From the NCBI GenBank assembly GCA_026545225.1, contig CM048845.1, positions 124,980,533-125,044,532 of the forward strand: DNA of 64,000 bases, written 5' to 3'. This stretch comes from Cornus controversa (taxonomy: Eukaryota > Streptophyta > Magnoliopsida > Cornales > Cornaceae). Positions 1 through 13,077 of the stretch are shown piece after piece. The notes beneath the pieces were generated by a model that searched no databases, was not told where the DNA came from, and saw only the letters and a list, made by a program, of their open reading frames with translations. The position numbers and the translations under genes are program-made. The first letter of the stretch is position 1. Each line of letters starts with the position of its first letter.

Positions 1-1871
1 TCCTGTTGCCTAAAGACTATATTAGTTGATGTGAATGCGCCTACAACAATTTAAGCCGCATGGCATTTCTTCATAGCAGAAAATTGTTTGCAAGGCATAG
101 AAAGGCTTGATAGTTTAATGGCGTGATGATAGAGTGCTGGTGAGCGACAATAGAGGATAGTAGGGACCACAGAGTGATGACCATTGTAGTAGAAATAGAG
201 TATGGCAGTGTTGAGTTGGCCAGATAAATTCTTCCATCATTCAAGTTAAAAGTAGATAGGAGTTTGTCTCACATTGTTGACAATCTAGCAATCTAGAAAG
301 GCCGACAATGATAACCGGCACTCTTGTCACATATCTCATTGGCATCTTCGGGCAATGAAAATCTCAATTCTAGATTGGTTTGTGAAAGAGGTTTTGAAGC
401 CTTTTTCGTTATTTAATGGAAGGCAATAGGGTGTCTTTTTCTTTTTGGTTCTTGTATTGAAAAGGTTTGAGCACACCCGGACTAAGAGGGGACAGAGAAA
501 TAGGGCTGGAAAGTCCAGAGTGTTTTGGATAACTTTCTTTTTAGAATTGTGGCTTTTTGCAAACTAGAATTGTTCTCTGATTGTTGGATTTCTGACATTA
601 ATGAGGCACCATCAGATGTCAATAACATTGTTAATTTGCCACATCAATAGTTATTTTCAATTGGCAATATGCTCTTTTTTGCAGGTATGCATAAGTGCCT
701 TCTAATGTGTCAGTCGCTGCCACTGCAATTCATCATCCTTGGCCACCAAAAAAAATTCCTGGTGTGGGTCCTTCAGTTTGGTTGTTGTACAGCCATGCTT
801 ATTGCTTTGGCTTTTTGCTGTGTGTAGACTTTACTGTGACTAAGAGGTAAGAGCCCCTGGTGAGTTAGGAGTTGGAGAGTTGTTTTAATGAGAGACTAGT
901 GAGTTAATACACTATTTGAATATATCTCTATGAGAAACATCAACTTATCTGAAGAATTCAGACTGCCCCTTCTTTTGATGGAAATTAAAATTTTAAAATA
1001 TTGCTTTTACAAAGTTACTCTTTTGTGGTAATCATCAGTTTTGCTGCCTAATAACTGTTCTATAAGATTTTTCTTTTTAATTTATTTATGGTGTTTTATG
1101 TGATAAAAGATAACAAATAAATTAACAGAATAATTTTACAGAATTGTTATTAGGCCAACTATTTTATATGGTGCAAAATGTTGCGAAGTGTTGGGCATTA
1201 AAAAAGAAATCGAAACAACAAATTCATGTAGTGAAAATGAGGATGTAAAGCTGGATGATACAAGTGACTAGAAGAGACAGGGTTACTAATCAAAATGTGA
1301 GGGAGAAATTAGGAGTGGCGCCTATTAGGGATAAACTAAGAGAAAGTTGACTTAGGTGGTACAAGACATGTGCAAAGAAATGCACCTGTACAAAGAGGAC
1401 GGCTAATTTATAGAAGGTAGACAGAGAAGGAGTCCAAAATTAACATGAGATGAAAATTTTAGAAATGATTTGAAAAGGTTAAATATTGTAGGGGAGAGAG
1501 TTTATAATAGAAAAGAATGAAAAAAGAGAATTCATGTAGCCGATCCAATGCATAAGAGATGGGCAAGGATGACGATGATTAGTATTTCTGCCTTGGATTT
1601 TCAAGTTAGTGACAACCAACTGCTGCAGTCGAAATGTTTCAATGTAAGAAAAAGGTGCAAGTTCATCAAGTACCAGGTGGTTGTCGCAATGATCATAAAG
1701 TTGCACGTGCTTTGTGAATGTAATTTACCTTTTTTGTCACATATGCCCAATTTATTTGTATACAAGACAGGTGCTGCTGTCTATCTTACACAGATTTTCT
1801 TTGCCATATTTTTTACTATCTTGCTAAAACTGTGTACATGAGCATACTTCTATGGTTGTTTCCATGAGCAG
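1..1871 (+). other. VPS29 intron, truncated by the window edge
   Basis: No coding exon of VPS29 is recognisable here. The sequence ends in an AG acceptor directly before the first exon seen, so it is read as intron. The exon(s) for the first roughly 45 residues must lie before base 1. The only identifiable content is the RTE-type LINE remnant listed separately. Confidence 0.6.
1145..1583 (+). mobile_element. RTE-type LINE 3' remnant (reverse transcriptase C-terminus)
   Basis: Conceptual translation with stops and frame changes gives blocks typical of the C-terminus of plant RTE-clade LINE polyproteins: RPTILYGAKCCEV, REKLGVAPIRDKLRES, then a W-rich stretch, a degraded KRLNIVGERVYNRKE, and finally IHVADPMHKRW followed by a GATGACGATGATTAG tail, the usual 3' end of these elements. 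It lies in the sense orientation in a VPS29 intron and cannot encode an active protein. Confidence 0.75.
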
Positions 1872-2903
1872 GAAGTTCATGATTACTTGAAGAGCCTTTG
1901 TCCAAGCTTGCATGTTACACGAGGTGAATATGATGAGGATTCCCGTTATCCAGAAACCAAAACACTTACCATTGGACAGTTTAAGCTTGGGTTATGCCAT
2001 GGTCATCAGGTTTGATTCTCCTTCTTTCTTGTACTTAGTAGTGTTACAATGGTCACCAGATTTGATTCTTCCCTTCAACTTCCACAAACATGGTGCCAAA
2101 TTTGATCTTACAAATATACATTTTCCAGCATATAGTGAAAGTTTGAGGGATTACTGCTTGGTTCATTCTTAAAATTCTCGAATTATCTAGAGTGGAAACA
2201 TGGTTGAGTTTCAGAATAACCATCTACAAATAATACTGAACTGTAGGTCTACATCTAGCTAAACCCTCCCATCCCTCTGATTGGTAGGACTAGCGCCTTT
2301 ATTTAGTTAACACTTTCTTTATGCCAAAAATCAAATCTTAGCGAGGAGGTATTTTATTTTGGGATTTATAAAGTTGCAACAAATTATCCTAAATTGTTCC
2401 AAGCACAGTGGTATTATGAATTTTCTGTTGTCAGTTCCGAGATCTACTATTTTCTTATTTCTCGTAATACCAATGGAGTCTACATCATTACCAAATGGAT
2501 TGTCACTAAGTACTGTCTAAATATTCATATTGTTCACATTTTGTATTACAACTCAATAGCACTAATCAGTTCTTATCATGGCATTGATAATCTGAAGATT
2601 GTCCCATGGGGAGATCTGGACTCTCTGGCGATGCTCCAGAGGCAGTTAGATGTGGACATCCTTATAAGCGGCCACACCCATCAGTTCAAGGCCTACAAAC
2701 ATGAGGGAGGTGTCGTCATAAATCCTGGGTCTGCCACTGGTGCCTACAGCAGTATCACTTATGATGTGAACCCAAGTTTTGTGCTCATGGACATTGATGG
2801 CTTGCGTGTTGTTGTATATGTTTATGAACTCATTGATGGAGAGGTGAAGGTTGACAAAATAGATTTTAAGAAGACTGCTGCAGCCTCAACTCATCTCACT
2901 TGA
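1872..2903 (+). CDS. VPS29: VPS29 retromer subunit, C-terminal two coding exons
   Basis: Partial gene. Exons seen: 1872-2009 and 2598-2903 (stop TGA 2901-2903), joined in phase 0; together they encode the last 147 residues. The first exon begins [14 protein letters not shown] and ends with [14 protein letters not shown]; the second begins [20 protein letters not shown] and contains [25 protein letters not shown] and the tail [16 protein letters not shown]. These are hallmark blocks of VPS29, a metallophosphoesterase-fold scaffold of the endosomal retromer core that recycles cargo receptors such as vacuolar sorting receptors. The GHTH motif is the family's remnant metal-site loop. The N-terminal exon(s) lie upstream of the window. 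It is convergent with the next gene on the minus strand. Confidence 0.93.
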
Positions 2904-4757
2904 CTATGCTTCCGTTGGTATTTTTAGGCTCTCGTTCTGTTCTCTCTCTAGGTGTAATAATATGGACGACATGTGGTAGATTTGGGACCAGTACATTTCT
3001 CGTATTTTTATTAACAAAGCAACAGAATTGAATCATCAATTGTAGTTAATGCTTGAACATTTTATAAAATTAGTCACATTTCTGTTGTGCTAGATCATAC
3101 CATTGAAATAGGATTTTTTCTTTTTTATATATTAAGAAGAATTTCAATTAAGATATCACCGTCTAGATTTTATTATTAAAAGAAAGAGAATCATCAATAG
3201 CAGCTGATGCTTGAATCTTTATTTCCTGGCGGTGCACCAGATCATACCATTGAAGCAGTACATCCTGTTTATCAGACGTGTATATAATAATGATAATATG
3301 TTTCAAAATCAAAATAGAACTTAAGAAACAAAGAACTCTGAAAAATAAAAACTACATAATCAACCACATCTCTCTTAATAGCCTTTTAATTAGAAGGTGT
3401 GGTTTATATTTTTCATAATATATTTATCATAAAAGGATTCATTTTCTTCATCTTAACAGGAATTTGGTAGGGATAATTTCAACAACCTTTTGTTTCAATT
3501 AACGGATATAATTTAGTTCTTTTACTTGATTCAGTTTTAATAGAAGTGCATCTACTTCTAGATTTAGGGCTTGTTGGTTTTTTTTTTTTTTTGTTATTCT
3601 AGATGTAGTTGCCTAACAAAAACATGCCATCCAACAGTAAGACCTAACAAGTCTAAACTATATAGTAAGAATTTCACAATTTTGTGAAGATTTCGGAATT
3701 GTCTTCGTCGGAATTGTCTTCGTCTTAACCATATCTATACAAGTTCTACTAAGCTTTTCTTTGGTTAGGTTCTTTTCTTATAAGGGGTCGCAGTTTAATT
3801 TTCAGATTTTAGGTCATTTGAATATTAATATTTGAAACTTGTTTCTCTTTAATTTTTTGTTTTAAAACTACTCTCTTCGCAGTAATTGAAAACCTTTGAT
3901 TATCATTTTGGAATCTTTGGATTTTGATTTGTGACTGGTGAATTACAAAAGGGCTTGCTTATCAATTAGGGAAGATTTGTATTGGTTGTTGAAGCAAACC
4001 CCAGGATACAGTAGAGAGCTGATAAATCAGGCAAAATAGCTTAGGATTTACATCAGAATCACCACTTGCCAGAAATTCTTCCATAGTGTGATCCTCATGG
4101 AATGCAGAAAATAGAAGTTACAAGTCGCCTGATTTGCTTCCCAGCTCTCCATATCATGTTACCCGTAATTTGTTATTGTTGCATCTTCCAATTGTTCCCA
4201 GTGCCTTACCACTCTGGTGTTGGTCAAACGAGCAATGCTACAAGTCTGGTTAGACTCGGCTGTTCTTTACTGCCCTAGCTGGCTGACTATCTTAAACAGA
4301 AAAGTCCGTTCTCTGACTTCTCCTTTCCAAGGGAGGTCACTTTCGAGAAGTATAGTCTGCAAATTACCATGATGAATTGTGGGTTGGGGAAGCCATTTAT
4401 CTTCGCAGTCTCGTGCTTTCAAATACAAGCATTCATCGCACAGTAGGCCATCAACAATAAACATAATTCTAGGAGTATTTTATGAAATGGAGAAAAAGAA
4501 TCCTTGTATCACAAATAATACAAGAGTAGCCACACTTGCATTGGGTCACTGATTTGATTTGGTTTGGTTTCTCAAATGTGAAGGGGATGGTCCTAGACAG
4601 ATCACAATCTTCTTTGACATCGTAGCTGCTAGTAGACATCCCCAAAGATAACTTGATATGATTTAAGGCCCATGGGTTGAAAATCAGCAAGTGATAACAA
4701 TGAACAACATGTCACATGTGATCATGACAAGCCAGTTCTACAGGCTACAAACCTTGT
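2904..4757. other. Intergenic region between convergent genes
   Basis: Contains the 3' flanks of VPS29 (+) and of the dehydroquinate-synthase-like gene (-). Visible are homopolymer T runs near 3575 and a near-duplicate of about 30 bases around 3080-3110 and 3225-3260 (a block ending in TAGATCATACCATTGAA and CAGATCATACCATTGAA). No recognisable gene; the short ORFs here resemble nothing I know. Confidence 0.5.
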
Positions 4758-7700
4758 TCATTTCTCAACAATGAATTCTTGGATCTCAATTCCTGTGTGT
4801 CGAGCACCTCCTTGTACTCTCAGTAAAACCTCGTCACCAGCTTTGAGTGAAGTCACTGGAATGGCCATCATTTTATGTCCATTTCCTGCAAAGAGTAGAG
4901 GTCACAGATTAAATCTAGAAAATGAAGAATATAATTGAAAATTCCAGAAGACTTCAAGAAAATTATGTATAAAGGCAGAATAGACCTTGATGGGGGCAGA
5001 CTAGGGCAACTGTTTCTGCATTTTGTAGAAGGATGCTGTAAGGAGTGTGACTATCTGAATCTCTCTACAATATCAGAAGTTTCAAATAATTAACATTAGC
5101 AATGATAATGAAACACATTAGCACTAAATATGAATAGAACTAACATTTTTCTTTTCTTATATGGTTGAGAGAACAAACAATTTTCAAATTTGTTTACAAT
5201 TCAAGAATTTAGCTCTATTAGATGCCAACGAACAGAGAAATAACAAAGAAGAACTAGAATGTAATGTTTATTATCACCAATTCGTTCTATGTTCAGCCAG
5301 TTTAGTCAATTTGTAGATAACAAACAATAAAAACTGTATCAATCCAAAATTATTTCTTTTCCTCCCTTTCTACTTGTACCTTTTCTTCCCTTTCTAGAAA
5401 AACAGAATACAGCATACATGAACCTACTCACAATGTTGTCAAAGTAATAGGAACAAGAACTCTCCATGGGTCAGTACCTTGTATTAGGTACTCCAACTTG
5501 AGCTAGGATTTTCAATGTTCAATATTCTTATTACTGTTATTTCAGTATTAAGTTATTTAACTCTTCCTAAAGGTAAATTTTCTTCATAAATATACCTTTC
5601 TATTTTCAAGTCTGTTACATTACTTTTCTACAAATATCTTCTTCTTTTATTTTTTTTTTTTATTTTTTTTATTTTTTGGTAAGCAAGCTGAGATTAAATT
5701 TCAACAAAATCCAATACAAGATATGCAAGGGACATAGCCCAGGATAAAAATAAATAATATAAAAAAATCCAAAACCTCCAGTCCAGCATAAGAAAGGAAA
5801 AAGGATTAAAATGTAGCAATCCTGACATATACGAAAACAAAAATAGAGGAACAAAAAGAACTTGTGAACAGCATATCCTCTTGGAAGGAGATGCTATCCT
5901 TGAGAAACTAGGGAGATACTCCATTTGCCAAAGAATCCAGCTGCCATAACAAACCACCAGAAAGCTATATGAAGCCAACTAAGATACATAATGCAATCAA
6001 TGCGAAAACAAAGCACTATCACCAGCCAAACTAGAAAGACTTCATGCTGCAAAACTCATCTATTTAGGCCCCATCTCCTCAAGTTGCTGATATTTGTTCA
6101 CAAGAGAAATGACCAAGGTAAAACAGAAGATCAAAAGCCTTCTAAGATTGAGAAAAGGAACAGCAACCATGAAACCAAGAATAAAGATCATTCTGATGCT
6201 TGTTTAAGACCTTCAATGCAGCCATTACCTACTCTGCGAAACTAATTACTGGTTGAAAGACTTGAAGGCGTGGGATGACCTGTTAAGTTTTCTTTCTTTC
6301 TTTCTTTTTTTTTCTTTTTTTTTTTTTTGACAAGATCTTTCTTACATTATGACCTTTGCTTACACAGCTAGACACTAGCCTCACCCCCCTAATCCCGAGT
6401 CAACTAGGTTAATGTGTCCCATCTGGGACTGTGCACTTATTGACGTGATCTCAGAATACAATGATAACTATGCAGTTTGAGATTATTCAGTATTATAGTA
6501 ATATGCCACCCTGTGAACATTTGCTACATAATGCTTACTCAAAGCCACAAACAAATGATCAGTGGATTGAAAATAGTAAAAAAGTTGCCTCGACCATTTC
6601 TTCTGAGCTAATATTAATGTACAATTGTACACAAACCTTTGCCTCCACAAGGATTAATGGTCTGGTCTCTATCTTTACACGGCCCACAGTAGCTGTCCGT
6701 TGAAAACCACTTTGATCAACCACAATTACCTCTTTCCCTGCTTTCAACTCTGAAAGGTAGCAAGTCTTTCCTCCTGGAACAGCAACATAGGCATGTACTG
6801 GCCCCTGCATATTCATAAACACAAATAAAAATGCAAAACAACCGAATAGCTCTTTGCAACTCCTATTATCATGTTTGCAACTCAAAGAAGGTGATTCATT
6901 TTTCCCAAAAAGATAAATATGATTAGTTAATGGAAGGATATCAACTGAACTTCTACGAGCATTCTTCAGTAGGAGAAAAGATGTGCCCCAGGCACCATCA
7001 TGGAGACAAAAACCTCCTCCAAAAAATTTAGCGCACACTTATTTTTTCTGCAAAACAAGTTTCTAGACCTATTTTAACCATGAAGATACAAGCTATGCTG
7101 AGATTATCATCTCATGGTGCCACAATCAATTCAGTAGGAAAAATAACGTATGAGATGTTTGTAGAACACATGGTCCTGAAACAATTCAATGTCAACTTCC
7201 ACTGCATTTGGACATGCAAGTCGTGTCATACCAAAATAAAAACATCTTTCATATATAATATTTTATTTTTGGCGAGGGGTGTAATTTATTGAAATGGTTA
7301 AGCGCAAGATAAATAAATTAAAAAAAAAAAACAGATGGACTAATCACAATGGGATGAGGTTATTAAAAACGATTTTAAAAAGCTAAATATAGTAGGTGAA
7401 ATGGCATGTAGTAGAAAAGATTGGAGACAAAATCTATGTGGCCAACCCCATTCATATGGGATTAAGGCAATGGTGATGATGATGATGGACTAATCACAAA
7501 TAAGAGAGAGGGAGAGATAGAGAGAGAGATTTTAATATGATATTGAACAATAAATAAAACATATTCAGATTTATATTTCTTTTTTTTTTTCTAACTACAG
7601 CAGTAATCTCATCTGACCATGCCGTGGAGAGAGAAAAATGTAAAGGTGATTTAAGTCAACTTTTGCATATACTGAACTAAGCAGACACCATTAAGCTTAC

Positions 7701-10700
7701 TATGGCAACTGATGTATTAAACCTAATGGCATAACTCTCAGCAAGATTTAACAATCATAGCAGTCACCAGGATATCATCACTAGCTACTCCAAACTAAAA
7801 CTCACTGCATTGACTCGAAAAGGCCTGCTGGAAATGTAATTTGATTCCAAGCATTCCGAGTGAACAAGGAATAGCCCTCTAGCAAAAGATCCAACCTAAG
7901 AAAAAAAATATTTGCAATAAGAATGTAGCCTAATATACGAATAATGGGGACCAAGAGAATCGTAGGAATGTAACCAGTACAGTTGAACCAACCAGAAGTC
8001 CTTCGCCAGGTCTCATGAGGCTACAGAGGTCCACACAGACTCGATCGCCCATTCCAACCATTTGCACTTGAGTTATCGTTGCTTTAGTCAAGCCCAATAG
8101 ATTGTTCACTTCATTTCTTCTGTCAAAATAGTCCTGATAATATTAACCATGATAAGAAGCAATGCTTTACTAGTCAAAATGCCTTATCTTAGAAGGAATT
8201 ACCTTCAGCTCAAGGACAGCTTTGACATCCTCAACTTTCAAAAGAACTCCACCCAGACCCAGCTCCAAGGCCTACAAAAACTAAAATTTGGAAGTGTACA
8301 GTGCATTTAAAGAGCAAAGTTCATAATATCAAAGAATTTTAGCAGTGCTTTCAACAAGTACGGGTTATTCATTCGGTCTTCAATTTGTGCATTTAAGAAT
8401 TACCTCCAGGAAAATTTGCGCTTCAGAAGGAGTCTTAGAGATGGCAAATACTGTTTTTTGACTACTTTGGAATGCTGCAACAATGTTCTCTGCAGGTATC
8501 ACCTAAAAAACACATGATCAGGACTCGTAATATATTGAGAAAAAATAGTTATATTTCCAGAAAACCAACTAAATTATTTCATCCAGTAACAAATAAGTTG
8601 AATGATAAAAGCAACAAGCAAGAGAAGTAATGGAGCATTTCAGGCAAAACATAGTAGAAAATTTATCATGTTACTTCCCATAGCTTAATGTAAAGTGATT
8701 AGACAATTATAGTGTGGGAACATAACTATAATTTGAGAGTCATATATAAGGGCCACAGCCTCATCCAGCAATCTAAAGGAAACAACACTGTACAACTCCA
8801 AGTACCCCATTATTGTGCATATTAACATTCCACATTTATATAAGCCATGGGAGAAACCCAATAAATGGAGACTGCAACAAAAGTTGATGGGACATCAGAA
8901 AAAACTCACCACTTTTTACTGTAATAATGGATATGCACATTAAAATAGATTCAATTGTAATGGTCTTAAAAGCAAGCTTATCTACTAAAGATACAAATCG
9001 GCATGTAAACATCTGCCAACAATGTCGTTTAAGTGTTCTTTCTTTTTCCTGGCCTAAAACTCTCCCTGTGATTCAGGGAAAAGGTCCATTTCAACAAGCC
9101 TCAAACAGCAATAAAGAATGTTATATACTTGAAACATAACACGAGTAGCATCCAAGATATTGACCAAGTGGACAAGACTTAACAGCTTCTATCAACAGTT
9201 TCATTCTTCCATTGCAAGTGATTGAGAGATAAGTTCATTCCCATTCATCAGTACTCCATCAGGTATAGTTTTCTATGTGACTTCATCAAATGTACAACAG
9301 AGGTCTAAAGATATATAGAAAAATTCAACACACAGAATACAGGTGTATGTGAAAGCATATGAAATCAACATTCATGGCCTTAAATTCCCAAGAGTATTTA
9401 TTAGGGCATACCTGCCAATCTAGTAGATTAACAATGACATTTTGTGCCTCCTCATCCACTGGTTGGAGCTGCTTTAATTGTTCTGGAGAAGAAATTTCAG
9501 AGAATGTAGCAACTCTTCTACACTCACTATCAAAAAGCTGTCCCTCTTCAATAAAGAGAGGATAAATCATCGCAATTGCTGTAAGTTTCACAACAAAAAC
9601 ATCAGAGTGAAAAGCTTGAACAGTATTGCTGGTGACATGAAAGAAACATGCTTTAAGATAGTTATAGGGTATCAGATACAGCAGTTCACCAAATCCTGAC
9701 ATAGATACTGCTAAAATGTATGCTTGGTATAATCTTACTGAATATATGTATATATAGCTGCAAGTGTGAATGAAAAACCCTATATGACTAATGAAAATAA
9801 GACAGTTTTGTTCATCTTATGAGCAATATTATATGCATACTCTTATTACATTGTTGCTCTTTTTTACTCTGAATAATTCCTTCACAAGGTTTCTCTATAT
9901 TTTGGTTGGCACTGCCTTTGTTATAGAGTATAGACTGCTTTGATTATTGAAATGACACAAATGGTCATATAATTACATTTAAGAGTTGATCTCTTACCAT
10001 TGGACCGTTGGCCCAGGTGGTATGAGCTCAGTTCGAGCCCCACATAGGACAGTGTTGTGTGTATGAGTGTGTAGCTTACGTACCACAGAAAAAAAAAATT
10101 TGATCTCTTCAATTTCTCATATTTCTTCTGACTGCCAATTATTTTTACTTATATCCAAAATTCAATGGCTAACATCAGCCTAGAATTTTAGGAGTGCATG
10201 TAGCAAGTGTTCTAATTTCTAAGAAATTTTTTATTGATCTTGAGGGGACTTAAACCACATGGATGAGTTCATTCTTTTTCCTAGTTGAAACTCTCACACC
10301 TACCTTGCCCCCATGGATACTTGAACCCTCCACATTCTATTTTAGAATGTGAGGAAGTACCACTAAACTACAGTCCTTGGTGGATAAGTTCATCCTTCTC
10401 TTAGGGAGAAATTCTTGTTGTAGGGTTTCAAGAAAGAAAATTAAAAATATAAATATGAAACAAAATTGAGAAAATAAAGAAGAAAAGCCAGGTAGGTTAA
10501 CAAAAATTCATTGTATCCTTTAAATTGTTTGGCTAGTTTAAGCTTGAGTCCTTTAATGTATCTATATATGAACACTAATGGAATCAAGTTGTTCAATTTG
10601 ATGGTAAAGGGATGGGGCAGTGGTTGAGCGCATAGAAAAAGTTCAATTTTCTCAACATTATTGCCAATTATGAACTAGAGACTAGAGAGTATAAACAATC

Positions 10701-11197
10701 ACATAGCAACTACTAACAAAGAACAAAAGCTAATAATGCAGAAAAAGCAAGGTTATATAAATATGAGCAGCTTACAGGACCACTCATCGGCAAGGTCTTT
10801 ACGATGCGATGAGAAGACGAAAGTGTTCCATCCTCTCTCCACAGAGGCCGTCATGACTTGCTTGTTCTCAGTCCATATCCACACCAGCTTCTTCGACAAC
10901 GAAATTGAAGAAGACGATGTACATATTGCAACACAAGAATTTGTTTGAAATCGAGCTCTCCTTTTGCTATCCAAAGCACAGTTAATCGATCTGCAACTTT
11001 TCCATTTACCTACGAATACTGATGAGTATGGTGATTGGGAAAATGTACAGACTCCGAATCACTAATGTCACAATCAATTGAAAATTTCCATTTTCATCGT
11101 CTATGCCTAATTCAGTACTAAATTCAAATTTCATACATAGAGTACCTGAAATGGGGTTTTTGACAGACGAAGAAGCTAAAGGCAACGCCAGAGCCAT
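4758..11197 (-). CDS. Plastid-targeted class II (archaeal-type) 3-dehydroquinate synthase homologue
   Basis: Ten exons, high to low coordinate: 11197-11146, 11009-10776, 9578-9412, 8502-8404, 8271-8203, 8133-7993, 7895-7806, 6804-6637, 5064-4986, 4885-4758 (stop). The sum is 1227 nt, 408 aa, with all junctions AG/GT and in frame. The start was chosen because the first exon gives [17 protein letters not shown], rich in Ser/Ala and typical of a chloroplast transit peptide; the first intron is only 136 nt. Conserved blocks: [19 protein letters not shown] (about residues 75-96), [11 protein letters not shown] (about 153), [69 protein letters not shown], and the C-terminal [15 protein letters not shown]. 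Archaeal members make dehydroquinate from an amino-sugar precursor using NAD. Plants already have the classical AroB-type enzyme, so the substrate here is unknown. No missing block or frameshift is visible. Confidence 0.92.
7348..7487 (+). mobile_element. RTE-type LINE 3' tail remnant
   Basis: Translation reads [20 protein letters not shown], then [12 protein letters not shown], and ends in a run of ATGATG triplets. This matches the extreme 3' end of plant RTE LINEs and is collinear with the remnant at 1145-1583. It lies in an intron of the dehydroquinate-synthase homologue, opposite to the gene's strand. Confidence 0.6.
9996..10099 (+). mobile_element. tRNA-derived SINE with 10 bp target site duplication
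   Basis: A pol III-like A box (TGGCCCAGGTGG) and B box (AGTTCGAGCCC) are followed by a GT-rich 3' part and an A-run. The body is flanked by perfect 10 bp direct repeats TTGATCTCTT at 9986-9995 and 10100-10109. Together these mark a SINE insertion. A related copy is at 26419-26547. It sits in the second intron (between coding exons 2 and 3) of the minus-strand dehydroquinate-synthase homologue. Confidence 0.82.
10280..10385 (-). mobile_element. Possible second SINE family, minus strand
   Basis: On the minus strand a B-box-like GGGTTCAAGTATCC is preceded by TAGTTTAGTGGTACTTCC, as in tRNA-related plant SINEs. The flanks resemble a degenerate duplication (GGATGAGTTCATTC and GGATAAGTTCATCC). A similar piece occurs near 48300-48365. 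Called by motif only. Confidence 0.4.
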
Positions 11198-11412
11198 TTT
11201 TGGCTCATTTGCAAGCCACTCGTGTGACGTTATTTTGTGCTACGGATTCGAATTCTCTCCTAGAAGTCCACAAAAATTATGGAACAGCGGCTAAGGCCTG
11301 CCATGTCAGCATAAGGGGATAAGGGGATAGATACTTTTGATCGAGTCCGGTTCGGTTGGGTCGGAGCGTCTATTTTGATGGTCCAATCCAATCAAAGCAC
11401 TTGTTTAGGGTT

Positions 11413-11420
11413 TTTATATA
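11413..11420 (-). promoter_or_regulatory. Candidate TATA box of the dehydroquinate-synthase homologue
   Basis: TATATAAA on the minus strand, about 216 bases before the ATG at 11197. Position and AT context fit a core promoter, but no transcript evidence is available. Confidence 0.35.
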
Positions 11421-12978
11421 ATATTTTATTAATTTTTTTGGGTCAACTTTTCTCCCACCAAGAATTTTTCGGTGGAACACTTTGATTTAAAGGAACAAGG
11501 CACTGACAAGTAGTTACAAGTCGGCTCTTACAGTAAGCAAATGAATCAAACTTAGAGTTCCTTTTTTAATTGGGTTTAAAAAATAGGAATTGGCATTCGC
11601 GTTCTAGAAATATATAATTAGGTTTAAAAAATAAGAATGGATATTGGCGTTCATGAATATACTAAGAGATTTCACTCTCTTTTTTTTAAATTCAAATTAA
11701 AAAAATTTTACATCATAGAATACCTAATTCTTATATTTTTAATGGCATAATTCTCTTTTCCTCTAATATTAGTAGTTAGATAATATAGGAAATTTATCTT
11801 TAAGGATTAGCTTACAAGAAAAAATTCTTGACCGTCTTGTTCTGCCCATCTTGTTCCGCTTTAAAGTTTCAGAAAGAAAATTAATTTATTTATTTTTTTT
11901 AAGAAAAATCTCCATTAAAAGACATGTTGTGCTTGTAATGTTTTTTTTTTTGCAAGATAACTTATAATTTTGTAATTAATCATTAATAGCAAGCATATAT
12001 GTGCTCAAGTACTCCCTTTTCAGGAGGTCCAATTAAAACTGAGAAATGTCCTTTGATGCTTATTGGTGTGCGTTTGGAAGAGCTTTTTGAGAGATTGAAA
12101 CGAGCTATCAAGTTTAACAATTATTTTTTTTAAAAATGATAGTGTTTGGTAAAATAAGTAAAATGGACTTCTAATGAAAGTCGAAGTTCTAAAAAGTACG
12201 TTCAAAAAAATATAAAAAAACTTGTTTTTTTGAAGGAATTCAAAATTATTTCAAGTAATAAATATTATAGACAATTTTGACTTCTTTTATTTTGTGAAAT
12301 TTGACTATTGAGAGTAATTATTAAGAATAAATTTGTCAAGTTAAAATTATGTTAATTATGGAAGGAATTAATGCATTCACCAAACAATTTTTTTTTATAA
12401 AAAAAAAGTTCTTTTATTGAGAGCATTTTTCAAAAACCTTTTAAATGAAAAAATTTTTAGAATCAGTAAACTCCTCCAAATAGTGTCTTTTGAATGTTTG
12501 TGATAGTAATGCTAGTTAAATAAGAAAATAGTAAAAATTTATTTATTAAGTTGAGAATGAATATGAAACTATGATTGGCTACAACCATTGTTAAAACAAC
12601 TTAAACAATATCAATTTTGGAAGTGGGCAAATTATATCAGTTCTATAGTAACTATCCATACATTATTTTAGGAGAACCCATTTTGGTTTCACTATATATA
12701 CTCACAAATTAATTTTCAAACACTTTCCAAGAAAGTCATAGATTGCTGTCAAGAATCCCTCCAACTTGTGCCTTTCACAATTGGATGATAACTTTGTCCA
12801 TACTCGAAATAGAAAAAGTCAAGACAACCGGCTATCGCCAATTCACCAAGATAAGAGCAAAACCCCTCTCTCTCTCTCACCCTTGTTTTTTTTAATAAAC
12901 ATAACCCGGGTTTAACTCTCACCCATTAATCTGTGTCTTTTTCTATAAAAAATTATGTAAACAAATGCTATATTATAG
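11421..12978. other. Intergenic region between divergent genes
   Basis: No gene is recognised. Around 11670-11770 a block (CACTCTC followed by a T-run, then ATTCTTATATTTTTAATGGC) resembles one terminus of the long-TIR element found at 15764 and 23142, so a degraded third copy is possible. From about 12603 onward the sequence is the promoter side of the first mutarotase duplication unit; its counterpart is at about 15450-15740. Confidence 0.4.
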
Positions 12979-12987
12979 TATATAAAA
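12979..12987 (+). promoter_or_regulatory. Candidate TATA box of mutarotase copy A
   Basis: TATATAAAA lies 91 bases upstream of the ATG at 13078, consistent with a short 5' leader. The corresponding position before copy B (about 17855-17900) reads only ATATATTTACG and ACTTATATG, so this box is not preserved there. Confidence 0.5.
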
Positions 12988-13077
12988 CCCATAATGCCAT
13001 TGCCTATTAAGACACACCTTTGAAAAGCTTTTTTTTTTTTTTTTTCTTTTTATCTGATCTGCTCACCCGAAAAAAAA

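Noticed and set aside
4267-4690. Two minus-strand ORFs of 65 and 73 residues
   Set aside because: No resemblance to known proteins. They lie directly downstream of the dehydroquinate-synthase homologue and are probably in its 3' UTR or spacer.
10753-10974. Start of the dehydroquinate-synthase homologue at 10974
   Set aside because: The codon there is TTG, not ATG, and the frame stays open upstream. The spliced start at 11197 gives a proper transit peptide.
11006-11197. Uninterrupted minus-strand frame from the ATG at 11197 read as one 63-residue protein
   Set aside because: Only its first 17 codons are used. A GT donor at 11145 and an AG acceptor before 11009 restore the frame of the dehydroquinate-synthase homologue.
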